Source: Halobacteriovorax sp. (GTDB taxonomy: Bacteria > Bdellovibrionota > Bacteriovoracia > Bacteriovoracales > Bacteriovoracaceae). From it: 14,696 nt of DNA. The notes under the pieces were generated by a model, which was given only the letters and a program-made list of their open reading frames with translations, did not search any database and was not told where the DNA came from. The stretch lies in contig NZAF01000176.1 in assembly GCA_002686115.1 (NCBI GenBank), positions 1-14,696 of the forward strand, given 5' to 3'. Shown here piece after piece: positions 4,945 through 12,512 of this stretch; position 1 is the first letter of the stretch, and the number at the start of each line of letters is the position of its first letter. The position numbers were made by a program, and so were the translations under genes.

Positions 4945-5979
4945 ATTCTCGCTCTCTCTTAATATGGCCTTGATTCCAGCAACAGTGATTTTCTCATCTA
5001 ATTTACCTTCCTTATAAAGAAGCGTCAGATGATGACGAAGATCTTCTTTTCTCTCTTTTAGTTTGATTTTCTTTTTAATAAGCCATCTTGTTAAAATCGT
5101 TAAAGGATTAAAGTTTGTAAATGGTCTATAGGTGTAGGTGAATTTATTAAGATAAGCATCAAAATTTAAGACATGAGGAATAGCTTTTAACTGACCTCTT
5201 TTTAAGACTAACTTCACGAAGCTTGTTCCCATTAAGCCTGCAGCGAAGTTCATACTCATTTTTACAGATGGAAGATCTTTTTTAAAGAGATCAACACTCT
5301 TATGAGAGACTAGGTAATGACGAGTGTAGCCCTTTGGTCCAGCTCCAACGATAAAACGAATAATATTTTCAAAGAATATTTCATAGTAATACATGTACTT
5401 TGAAACAAGATCGTCACCAAAGCTATTTATAATAGACTCATTAATATCTAACATACCAAAGTAATCATCAAAACTAGGTGAATCTTTATCAAAATACATA
5501 AGAGTTGCACCAAATCCTAGAGGAGCAGCCGAAAGGCTAGGGATATTTTTCTTTCGACAGGCCTTGAATACTTCACGTCTTATATCAAGAGCAAAAATAT
5601 CTAAGCAATCAATATAAACATCAACACCTTCTAAGAATTCATCAATATTTTCAACAGTAATCCCTTTTGGAAAACCTTTAACCTCTATATTTGGATTAAT
5701 ATCTAATAAAATCTTTTTAGATGTTTCTAATTTGGTTTTTCCAATACTCGAAACAGTCGCTCCAGATTGGCGATTAAAATTACCAAGATCAAAAGTATCT
5801 AGGTCCGCCATATGAAACTTAGTCACTCCAAGTCTTGCAAGAGTCTCAAGGTGATCACCTCCAACTCCACCAAGTCCTCCAACAGCGATCTTTATCTCTT
5901 TGATTTTTGACTGTTCATCCTTTGATATCCAGCCTAGGTTCTTTCTTGTTGCTTCTGAGTAATTGTATAAACTATTCAT
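4906..5979 (-). CDS. ThiF/MoeB/HesA-family E1-like adenylyltransferase
   Basis: Family members adenylate the C-terminus of a ubiquitin-like sulfur carrier or another acyl group. The 357-residue protein has the Rossmann nucleotide loop GGLGGVGGD (34-42), the acidic strand end DLD (59-61), the NFNRQ motif (67-71) with the ATP-binding arginine, K83 in GKTKLE, and the DCLD strand (124-127). It lacks the paired CxxC zinc ligands of MoeB/ThiF. A long C-terminal part (about 230-357), ending in a basic region (RWLIKKKIKLKERKEDLRHH) and a helical tail, is not recognised. No sulfur carrier or thiamin or molybdopterin gene is nearby, so the substrate is unknown. Its 3' end overlaps the convergent regulator by 39 bp. 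It has no Shine-Dalgarno site, but a TATAAT box sits just upstream. Confidence 0.85.
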   Translation of the reverse strand: MNSLYNYSEATRKNLGWISKDEQSKIKEIKIAVGGLGGVGGDHLETLARLGVTKFHMADLDTFDLGNFNRQSGATVSSIGKTKLETSKKILLDINPNIEVKGFPKGITVENIDEFLEGVDVYIDCLDIFALDIRREVFKACRKKNIPSLSAAPLGFGATLMYFDKDSPSFDDYFGMLDINESIINSFGDDLVSKYMYYYEIFFENIIRFIVGAGPKGYTRHYLVSHKSVDLFKKDLPSVKMSMNFAAGLMGTSFVKLVLKRGQLKAIPHVLNFDAYLNKFTYTYRPFTNFNPLTILTRWLIKKKIKLKERKEDLRHHLTLLYKEGKLDEKITVAGIKAILRESENLPVLEEKLSKVE

Positions 5980-5985
5980 GGATTA

Positions 5986-5991
5986 ATTATA
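5986..5991 (-). promoter_or_regulatory. Perfect -10 box six bases before the ThiF gene; candidate leaderless start
   Basis: On the minus strand TATAAT is followed by TAATCC and then the ATG at 5979. Transcription would begin at about the ATG itself, giving a leaderless mRNA, which agrees with the missing Shine-Dalgarno site. The -35 region is poor (TCAACC or nearby). Confidence 0.5.
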
Positions 5992-6241
5992 GTGCATCTG
6001 AATACTAGGTTGATAGGGGGAAAACTTTTGAATGAATGATTATAGCTGAATGAAAAAAAATAAATTCATATTTAGGTAAAAGTCATAGACGATGAGCTTC
6101 AGTTCAGTATAAAAAAAATTCATACTGTCTAAACTTTTAAGCCTATGAATTTAAAGGTCTTTTCGGGGGCTAACAAATCTCTGACCAAAGAGGATATAAA
6201 GTTTGATATGTTAAGTAAAAAGTTTAAGAAAGGGATAATAA

Positions 6242-7261
6242 GTGGATATACACACTGTTTACATGATTTTGGGTTTTGTTTTAGCTAGTTATGCCATCGT
6301 TGGAAATGATGCCATTCAAACATTAGGAACCTTCTTAGAATCTAATTCAAAAAGATCTTGGGTTACTCTATGGGCCTTTGCTGGCTCCATTATGTCAATT
6401 GTACTTGTTTATGGTTGGTACACAAATGGTGGTGATGTTTCATATGGGCGCTTAGGAAGAATTCCTTCTTTAGAAGTTATAGAGTGGTATCACGTGGCGC
6501 CGACACTTCTTCTACTTGTGCTTACTCGATTTGGTATTCCTGTGAGTACGACATTTCTTGTGCTTTCTGTTTTTGCATCTTCAACAGTTCTAGGAAAAGT
6601 TATTATAAAGTCCCTTGTTGGATATGCTGTTGCTTTTGCAGCAGCAATTTTTCTTTGGTCTTTAATTTCAAAAATAATAGAGAACAAATTTATTAAATCT
6701 CGTGAGGCCGGAGAAGTTGTTACTAAAAAAAGATGGATTGCAGCTCAATGGATTGCTACGGGCTTTTTATGGTCTCAGTGGCTTATTCAGGACTTTGCAA
6801 ATATTTATGTTTATTTACCAAGACAACTCAGTTTAACAAGCCTTCTATTGTCACTGGCCTTGATGCTTGCAATGCTAGCTCTTATTTTTAAGTCTCGTGG
6901 CGGGCAGATACAAAAGATTGTTAGAACAAAAACAAATACTGCAGATATTCGTTCTGCAACGATTATTGACTTTATCTATGCAGGAGTTCTTTTTCTATTT
7001 AAAGAAGTGAACAACCTTCCAATGAGTACAACTTGGGTTTTTCTAGGTGTCCTTGCAGGTAGAGAATTTGCTATTAATCATCGATTACAATTAAATAGTA
7101 TGAAAAGTACTTCAGTAATGGCATCAAAGGATTTAGGAAAAGCATTTGCAGGTTTAGCAATCAGTCTTATTCTGATTCTTGGAATTAAACATATGGTGAG
7201 TTCACCGAAAAAGGTTGTTAGCGAAAAGGTTAGTGTTGAAAAGGTTGTGAGTAAGATTTAA
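6242..7261 (+). CDS. PiT-like inorganic phosphate transporter, integral inner-membrane protein
   Basis: The 339-residue protein is built of hydrophobic helices (for example about 6-22, 40-58, 84-112, 118-146, 198-216, 240-254, 262-274, 300-318). It has an internal repeat: IVGNDAIQTLGT (19-30) with GIPVSTTF (98-105) in the first half, and QDFANIYVYL (183-192) with NLPMSTTW (258-265) in the second. PiT phosphate:cation symporters carry the same pair of signatures (G-x-N-D-x-x-N-A-x-G and P-x-S-T-T) in an inverted repeat. Here the canonical second N-A is replaced in both copies, so ion or substrate may differ. The C-terminus is a short K/V/E repeat (KVVSEKVSVEKVVSKI). The GTG at 6242 follows AAAGGGAT. 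Its stop is 7 bp from the convergent TPR gene. Family membership is likely; substrate is inferred. Confidence 0.75.
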   Translation: MDIHTVYMILGFVLASYAIVGNDAIQTLGTFLESNSKRSWVTLWAFAGSIMSIVLVYGWYTNGGDVSYGRLGRIPSLEVIEWYHVAPTLLLLVLTRFGIPVSTTFLVLSVFASSTVLGKVIIKSLVGYAVAFAAAIFLWSLISKIIENKFIKSREAGEVVTKKRWIAAQWIATGFLWSQWLIQDFANIYVYLPRQLSLTSLLLSLALMLAMLALIFKSRGGQIQKIVRTKTNTADIRSATIIDFIYAGVLFLFKEVNNLPMSTTWVFLGVLAGREFAINHRLQLNSMKSTSVMASKDLGKAFAGLAISLILILGIKHMVSSPKKVVSEKVSVEKVVSKI

Positions 7262-7268
7262 TACCTTT

Positions 7269-8615
7269 TTAACTATCTTGAATCTTCATTAAGAGGGCTT
7301 CATAATTTGGTTTAAAATCAGGAAAGACCTTGATTGCGCTAAATATGATATCTTCAAGAGCGTCTTTGCTTCGGCCAATTTCAATACCAGTAATGATCAG
7401 AGTGTAGTATAGAAAGTGACTGTGAAACTTTCTGTTAAACAATTCCATTCCCTTTTGAAAGTTTTCTGCATGAGCTCTTGCTGGATAGTAAGCTTTGTAT
7501 TCTAGAAGATCGATATCTTTTTCTTCACTAAAATTTGAAAAATATTTAGAAAAGAGGTCTTGTGCATTCTCTTTGTAATCAGAAGTTTTAATGAAAATAT
7601 CGATAGCATTATTAAATACAGAATATTCTTTTGCACCAGAAAGTCTAACAGAATCTTTTATGATCTCACATGCTCTTTGAGGATCTTCATTCATGATCTC
7701 TTTAGCGGATTCTTGCATAATTGTAATGAGAGAAGTCTTATCTTCTTTTGGTAGCAGATCATCTTCAATGAACTTCAAGCTCAGTTCTATCGAATCATTA
7801 TAATGCCCACAATGATTAAGTATCTTACAAAAAGACACAGCATTTTCCGGGACACATTCATAATGTTCAAGAAAGGTTTTTAGCGACTGACTGGCTTTAT
7901 CATATTCTTTATTCTCACAATTCATGACTATGCTATTGTGAAGTGACTCATAATGAAGAGGGTCTGCTTCAAGTACAAGATCATACGCATGAAGAGCTTT
8001 ATCGAATTGATTATCTCTATAGTAAGCGAGAGCAATTAGTTTTAAATTTTGGGTGCTCTCAATTTTTCCATCTAGTGAGGCAAGCATCTCAAGGGCCTTA
8101 TCTATTTGAAAGTCATCAATAAGTGAGCGAACTTGGTAGATTAGTTTATCAGTCTCTCCAAGTTGTAACTTTTTAATAAACAGGGCCTGGAGACCGTTGG
8201 CATAACCTTGAAGACTCTGTTGACCTTTAAATACTTCATCATAACCATGCTCAAAACGATACGACTTCATATAACTTGCATCGCGATCTGTAAGAGTAAT
8301 AAAAAGATTCTCAATATGATCGGGATAATTTTCTCTATGTAATTTTAATAAGTCTTTTGCAGTATTTTTCTCATCGATTACAAAAGAAGAGATAATGATA
8401 GCTGGCTGATTTGAGTTTAGGCACTCTCTAGCTAGCGCGAAAGTATCTGCTACTGTAATTTGGGCAAGTGGAAAATTAAACATCGTCAGAACCTTTTTTA
8501 AGTTCGTTCTGAGTGTCTTATTAGTGGTGACAATAAGGACGTGCCCACCACCAAATCTTGCACTTATCAGCTTTAATAGCTTTTCATTAATTTGAATGCT
8601 TGATTCATCATTCAC
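7269..8615 (-). CDS. Pseudo-receiver domain plus TPR-repeat protein
   Basis: Residues 24-145 follow the alternating strand-helix order of a response-regulator receiver (VLIVTTNKTLRTNLKKVL, then AIIISSFVID, then LFITLTDRD, then YDEVFKG with K130). The phospho-acceptor Asp at the end of strand 3 is replaced by serine (S76/S77), and the acidic pair after strand 1 is missing, so it should not be phosphorylated in the usual way. Residues about 160-448 are helical repeats of TPR type (LIALAYYRDNQFDKALHAYD and others), a scaffold for protein-protein contacts. It is soluble, with no signal peptide. The start is a GTG at 8613-8615 with GAGG nine bases upstream. It is convergent with the PiT-like gene. 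Function is unknown; a signalling scaffold is inferred. Confidence 0.72.
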   Translation of the reverse strand: MNDESSIQINEKLLKLISARFGGGHVLIVTTNKTLRTNLKKVLTMFNFPLAQITVADTFALARECLNSNQPAIIISSFVIDEKNTAKDLLKLHRENYPDHIENLFITLTDRDASYMKSYRFEHGYDEVFKGQQSLQGYANGLQALFIKKLQLGETDKLIYQVRSLIDDFQIDKALEMLASLDGKIESTQNLKLIALAYYRDNQFDKALHAYDLVLEADPLHYESLHNSIVMNCENKEYDKASQSLKTFLEHYECVPENAVSFCKILNHCGHYNDSIELSLKFIEDDLLPKEDKTSLITIMQESAKEIMNEDPQRACEIIKDSVRLSGAKEYSVFNNAIDIFIKTSDYKENAQDLFSKYFSNFSEEKDIDLLEYKAYYPARAHAENFQKGMELFNRKFHSHFLYYTLIITGIEIGRSKDALEDIIFSAIKVFPDFKPNYEALLMKIQDS

Positions 8616-8819
8616 TAAGTCTTACCTCTGAATACTTGTTCTTTTTCATCATTCTAATAGATTTACTCTTTATAATGCGTCTGTAAACATAGGTAATCTT
8701 TGACGTTTTGTAAGTTGCTGATATCGTTGAGTTGTTTAATCCAAAATTTGAGAAGTTTTACTTTCTTTAATAACTAAATGAAATTTAATTTCTTGAAAAA
8801 CTGACAAGCTTGCATGGCA

Positions 8820-9776
8820 TCAGGCCAATGTGACCTTTCCAGATGAAAAATCCTGAATGTATCTTGGGATGAGCCAGCCAGGAAGTAATTGTCTAAGCTC
8901 CTTCATAATTTTAAGCCCTTCTTCGATATTCAAATCAAAATGCATAGCTCCCTTCACTTTGTCAGGATGATGCAAATAGTATGGGCTAATACCTAAAGAA
9001 TCTAATTTTTGAAATAAATCTTTTAAGATGAAGGCATCATTATTAACACCCTTTAAAAGAACACTTTGTGAAAGCATTTTTATGGGGGATAGCTTTTGAA
9101 CGGCCTTAATTGATTCGTCACTAAGTTCACTTACATGATTAATATGTACAACTAGAATGATTTTAAAATCAGAGACAAAGGACGAAAGTATTTCAATAAG
9201 CTTATCATCAATACGCCTTGGCATTGAAATTGGTGAGCGTGAATGAAAACGGACATATTTAATATTTTTAAACTTCTTTATCAGATGAAGAATTTCTTCA
9301 ATCTTTTCATTACTTATCATGAGAGGGTCACCACCGGAGAGTATCACTTCGTTAAGAGCTGAGTTTTCTTGTAGATACTTTTCTAAAACTCCAAGTCTAC
9401 CTTTTAAGTAGTCTTCATGATCACTAAGTTCATTTTTTCTAAAGCAATATCTACATATAACGGGGCAATTTGTTGTTGGAAAAAACAATATTCTATTTTG
9501 GTAACGATGTACGATACCTTGGTGCTTTGAGTTCTCTTGATCGCCAATGGGATCTTCTTGGCCTCTACTTTGAATAGAGGTTATTTCTTCTTTCGTTGGT
9601 AGAAATTGACTTCGTAGAACTTGATTGTCGCTGTCTTTTATCTCTTTTGCTAGGTGAAGAGGTATATTAATATCAAAAGGAAAATCTTTAGGAAGATTCA
9701 TCGAGAAGTATTCATTGACTTCATCTACAGTTTTAAGCCTTTCTTTGAAATGAGTTTTCCAAGAATCATTCTTCAT
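8820..9776 (-). CDS. epmB: KamA-family radical SAM aminomutase, probably EpmB-like (EF-P beta-lysylation)
   Basis: The 318-residue protein has the lysine-2,3-aminomutase pattern: DPIGD (75-79), HRYQNRILFFPTTNC (90-104), the [4Fe-4S]-binding cysteines C104, C108 and C111 in CPVICRYCFRK, the SAM-binding VILSGGDPLMIS (about 143-154) and FHSRSP. The PLP lysine at the end of the family is probably K314 in SSGKVTLA. The length matches EpmB (about 340) better than true catabolic KamA (410-470). EpmB converts alpha-lysine to (R)-beta-lysine for attachment to elongation factor P by EpmA. Neither epmA nor efp is in the window, so the assignment rests on length. It is the last gene of a three-gene leftward operon, its ATG overlapping the preceding gene by 11 bp. 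A free beta-lysine-producing aminomutase is the alternative. Confidence 0.85.
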   Translation of the reverse strand: MKNDSWKTHFKERLKTVDEVNEYFSMNLPKDFPFDINIPLHLAKEIKDSDNQVLRSQFLPTKEEITSIQSRGQEDPIGDQENSKHQGIVHRYQNRILFFPTTNCPVICRYCFRKNELSDHEDYLKGRLGVLEKYLQENSALNEVILSGGDPLMISNEKIEEILHLIKKFKNIKYVRFHSRSPISMPRRIDDKLIEILSSFVSDFKIILVVHINHVSELSDESIKAVQKLSPIKMLSQSVLLKGVNNDAFILKDLFQKLDSLGISPYYLHHPDKVKGAMHFDLNIEEGLKIMKELRQLLPGWLIPRYIQDFSSGKVTLA

Positions 9777-10023
9777 GATTTTCTTGAACTTCCTGATTTT
9801 TTTCTAACTCTTTGAGCTCTTTTTCATGATGATACTTTGCCCAAGCTGCACAACCTCTGATTAAAAGAGCACCATAAAGAGCAACTCCTAGGAAGTGATA
9901 AAGGGCATGTGTCGTTGATAGTCGACCTGTATTTTGAAGTAACCAGTAAATCCACCACAAAAGAAGTATATGAATAACAAAAATGACTGCTTGTTGAATG
10001 CGATATGAAATACTTTTTTTCAT
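9766..10023 (-). CDS. Small membrane protein, two predicted helices
   Basis: The 85-residue protein is not recognised. It has a short basic N-terminus, a first hydrophobic helix at about residues 9-29 (rich in I, L and W), a turn with GRLSTTHALYH, a second helix at about 41-58 (FLGVALYGALLIRGCAAW), and a highly charged tail (HHEKELKELEKNQEVQENHEE) probably in the cytoplasm. The ATG overlaps the exonuclease stop by four bases (ATGA) and its stop overlaps the radical SAM gene by 11 bp, so it is certainly expressed with both by coupled translation. The tight overlaps support it as a real gene. A role in anchoring or assisting a neighbour is possible, but nothing in the sequence shows which. Confidence 0.8.
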   Translation of the reverse strand: MKKSISYRIQQAVIFVIHILLLWWIYWLLQNTGRLSTTHALYHFLGVALYGALLIRGCAAWAKYHHEKELKELEKNQEVQENHEE

Positions 10024-10973
10024 GATTGTTCGCCTTGATCATACTCTTTATTAGCAGTCTCTCTAAAGTCTGCAATCTTTGTCAGCTTAAAGGATTTATA
10101 TAAGTCAGATGTTAAGCAATGAGCATAAAGAACATTTCCCTCTGGTAGAGGTAGAAAACTAAGTGGGCGAATCGGTCTATACTGACCTTTCATAGAGCCA
10201 CCACGATATTTAATATCAACAACTTTTTGCTCATCAACATACTCTTTTAATCCCTCGATTTTTTTTGGTAGAAGCATTTCTTTGTTAGCAAAATCTTTTA
10301 AGTTAAAGAGATATCCCTTTTTTAGATGCCTCTCACCCGTGAGTTCTGCAAGAGATCTTGCAAAAACTTTTATGGTCGCAACAGAGTCATCTAGAGCTCT
10401 ATGATGATTTTCTAAGCTAATTTCTAAAAACTCACAAAGAGTACTTAATTTATGATTCTCTGATTTTATGACCTGTCTTGCTAATTTACATGAGCAATAA
10501 ATCTCAGAAAAGAAGATTTCAAGTTTCTTATGGTGCATGTAGTTAACTAGAAAACCCACATCAAACTTTGCATTATGAGCTACCAGAGAGTGTCCTCTAA
10601 TAAAGTCTAAGAATTGAGGAATGACGATTTTGGCACTGTCTGCGTCTTTAACGGCCTCATTGGTGATTCCATGAATCTTGATTGTTTTATCTGGAATGGT
10701 GATATTTGGTTTTATGAGCTCGCTAAAAAATTCTACTTTATGCCCGTGGACCTTGATGCCTGCAATCTCAATTATCTCGTGCATCAGCGGAGAGAGGCCA
10801 GTAGTCTCTACGTCAAAGCAGACGATTCCTTTAGGAAAGAATTTGTTTAATTGTTTAATATCTTGTTGCGATAAGTCAAAACTTGAGATATCGGTGCTCG
10901 AGTAATTTATTTTGGTCACCTTATAATTATTGTAATTTCTTCTAAACTCCTTAAATCTTTGACGTTGTGTCAT
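10020..10973 (-). CDS. DEDDh 3'-5' exonuclease fused to a C-terminal WYL-like domain
   Basis: Residues 48-210 form a DnaQ/epsilon-type exonuclease: D54 and E56 in CFDVETTG, then KIHGITNEAV, D138 in AHNAKFD, and H191 and D196 in HHRALDD. All DEDDh metal ligands and the general-base histidine are present. Residues about 247-305 (VVDIKYRGG ... YRPIRPLSFLPL ... FKLTKIADF) follow the WYL pattern, a small SH3-like fold that senses ligands or nucleic acid in regulators and defence proteins. An N-terminal extension of about 45 residues is basic and polar. The enzyme should trim DNA or RNA 3' ends. It is the first gene of the leftward operon. ATG 10973 has no good Shine-Dalgarno site, but a good promoter precedes it. 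The exonuclease call is firm; the WYL call is moderate. Confidence 0.88.
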   Translation of the reverse strand: MTQRQRFKEFRRNYNNYKVTKINYSSTDISSFDLSQQDIKQLNKFFPKGIVCFDVETTGLSPLMHEIIEIAGIKVHGHKVEFFSELIKPNITIPDKTIKIHGITNEAVKDADSAKIVIPQFLDFIRGHSLVAHNAKFDVGFLVNYMHHKKLEIFFSEIYCSCKLARQVIKSENHKLSTLCEFLEISLENHHRALDDSVATIKVFARSLAELTGERHLKKGYLFNLKDFANKEMLLPKKIEGLKEYVDEQKVVDIKYRGGSMKGQYRPIRPLSFLPLPEGNVLYAHCLTSDLYKSFKLTKIADFRETANKEYDQGEQS

Positions 10974-10998
10974 GCCAAATTTAAGAAGCTTATGTATG

Positions 10999-11027
10999 TT
11001 AACACTTCAATTTAGTAGGGTTTTTAT
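10999..11027 (+). promoter_or_regulatory. Candidate sigma-70 promoter of the lpdA-E2 operon
   Basis: TTAACA (10999-11004) and TTTTAT (11022-11027) are separated by 17 bp; the -35 matches 5 of 6 and the -10 matches 4 of 6 of the consensus. The predicted start near 11034 coincides with the beginning of a hairpin. Confidence 0.45.
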
Positions 11028-11049
11028 CTACTTCTCTCCTTAAGGTCAA
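11021..11049 (-). promoter_or_regulatory. Candidate sigma-70 promoter of the exonuclease operon
   Basis: On the minus strand TTGACC (11044-11049) and TAAAAA (11021-11026) are separated by exactly 17 bp; the -35 matches 5 of 6. A start near 11014 gives a 40-base leader. Its -10 occupies almost the same base pairs as the opposing lpdA -10. Confidence 0.5.
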
Positions 11050-11055
11050 GGGGAG
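11034..11055 (+). other. Hairpin at the predicted 5' end of the lpdA transcript
   Basis: CTCTCCTT (11034-11041) pairs with AAGGGGAG (11048-11055) over eight positions, one of them a G-U wobble, with a 6-nt loop. It would lie at the very start of the lpdA mRNA, 32 bases before the GTG, where it could stabilise the message. It also contains an extra Shine-Dalgarno-like AAGGGGAG. Confidence 0.35.
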
Positions 11056-11086
11056 CTTTGAATTTTAAAAATAATGAGGTTATACA

Positions 11087-12475
11087 GTGAAAAAATTTGA
11101 TGTTGTAGTCATCGGTTCTGGTCCAGGCGGGTACATTGCGGCCATTAGAGCAAGCCAACTAGGAAAGAAAACAGCGATTGTTGAAGCGGATAAAATGGGT
11201 GGAGTTTGTCTTAATAAAGGATGTATTCCGACAAAGGCCGTTTTAAAATCAGCACACTCTGTTCATGAAATAAATGATTTTAAAGATCTTGGAATTAATG
11301 TCGAGTTAAAAGGTTTAGATGGAAGTCAAGCCGTTAAAAGAGCAAAGGGAATCAGTGATAAGATTTCTAAAGGTGTCTCTTTTTTAATGAAGAAAAATAA
11401 GATTGAAGTTTTTGAAGGTTATGCAAAACTTCGTTCAAAGACTCAGATAGAAGTGAAGTCTAATAGAGGTCACACTGAAACGATTGAAGCGACAAATATC
11501 ATAATTGCTACAGGTGCAAGTTACAGAACTTTCCCTGGTCTTGAGCACGATGGAAAGAGACTCATTGGTGCTTGGGAAGCGATTAAAATGGAAGAGCTTC
11601 CTAAGAGTATTGGTATTATTGGAGCCGGAGCTATTGGTGTAGAGTTTGCTTATTTTTGGAATGCTTTTGGTGTTGATGTACATATCTTTGAGTTACAGAA
11701 AAACCTTCTTCCAATTGAAGATACAGATTCTTCAAAGGAAATTGAAAAAGCATATAAGAAATACGGCATTAAACTCTCACTTGGAGTTGAAAAAGTTTCA
11801 GCAAAGAATAACGGTAAAGACATCACAATTACTGCAGTAGAAAAAGGTAAGCCTGTTGATTATAAATTTGAGATGGGACTCATTGCTGTAGGAATGACTG
11901 GTAATATTGATAATATAGGTCTTGAAACTGCAGGTATTAAAACAGACCGTGGTTTTATTGCAGTTAATGAGATGTATCAAACTAACGTTTCTAATATCTA
12001 TGCAATTGGTGATGTTGCTGGACCACCTCTTTTAGCACACGCAGCTTCTCATGAGGGTGTTGTCGCAGCAGAACATCTTGCAGGTGAGCATCCTCATAAA
12101 ATTGATAAGATGAATATTCCTGGTTGTACTTATTGTCAGCCACAAGTTGCCTCTGTTGGTTACACAGAAAGAGCACTTAAAGAAAAGGGAATTAAGTATA
12201 GTGTCGGTAAACTTCCATTCCAAGCAAATGGTAAGGCGGTTGCTTCAAATGAAACTGCTGGCTTTGTGAAAACTCTCATGGGTGAAGATGGAGATATGCT
12301 AGGTGCTCATATTGTGGGAACCAATGCAACTGAACTCATTCATGAATTTGTTCTATTTAGACAAATGGAGGGAATTGATGAAGAGATTTTTGCAACTGTG
12401 CATCCACACCCAACTCTTGGTGAGTTTTTAGCAGAGTCGGTAATGAACGCGAAAGGTAGAAGTCTAAACTTCTAA
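11087..12475 (+). CDS. lpdA: Dihydrolipoamide dehydrogenase (E3)
   Basis: The enzyme reoxidises the dihydrolipoyl groups of E2 with NAD+, the last step of 2-oxoacid dehydrogenase complexes. The 462-residue length is typical. Visible: FAD-binding GSGPGG (10-15), the redox disulfide C41-C46 in GGVCLNKGCIPTK, the NAD-binding loop GAGAIGVEFAYFW (about 178-190), a second FAD contact in NIYAIGDVAG, and the dimer-interface catalytic H441 and E446 in HPHPTLGEFLAE. All key residues are intact. The GTG at 11087 is preceded by TGAGG with good spacing. The E2 gene follows after 37 bp in the same direction with a single terminator behind it, so they form one operon. Function is essentially certain; which complex it serves is not shown here. 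Confidence 0.97.
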   Translation: MKKFDVVVIGSGPGGYIAAIRASQLGKKTAIVEADKMGGVCLNKGCIPTKAVLKSAHSVHEINDFKDLGINVELKGLDGSQAVKRAKGISDKISKGVSFLMKKNKIEVFEGYAKLRSKTQIEVKSNRGHTETIEATNIIIATGASYRTFPGLEHDGKRLIGAWEAIKMEELPKSIGIIGAGAIGVEFAYFWNAFGVDVHIFELQKNLLPIEDTDSSKEIEKAYKKYGIKLSLGVEKVSAKNNGKDITITAVEKGKPVDYKFEMGLIAVGMTGNIDNIGLETAGIKTDRGFIAVNEMYQTNVSNIYAIGDVAGPPLLAHAASHEGVVAAEHLAGEHPHKIDKMNIPGCTYCQPQVASVGYTERALKEKGIKYSVGKLPFQANGKAVASNETAGFVKTLMGEDGDMLGAHIVGTNATELIHEFVLFRQMEGIDEEIFATVHPHPTLGEFLAESVMNAKGRSLNF

Positions 12476-12512
12476 AAAATAAGATAATTAAATAGTTTAT
12501 AGGAGATATATA

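Noticed and set aside
6145..6288. 47-codon frame overlapping the transporter start
   Set aside because: No Shine-Dalgarno site and the overlap with the GTG start of a clear membrane protein suggests chance; kept only as part of the leader observation.
7255..7275. Terminator between the convergent transporter and TPR genes
   Set aside because: Only 7 bp separate the stops and no stem is visible; any termination signal must lie inside the coding regions.
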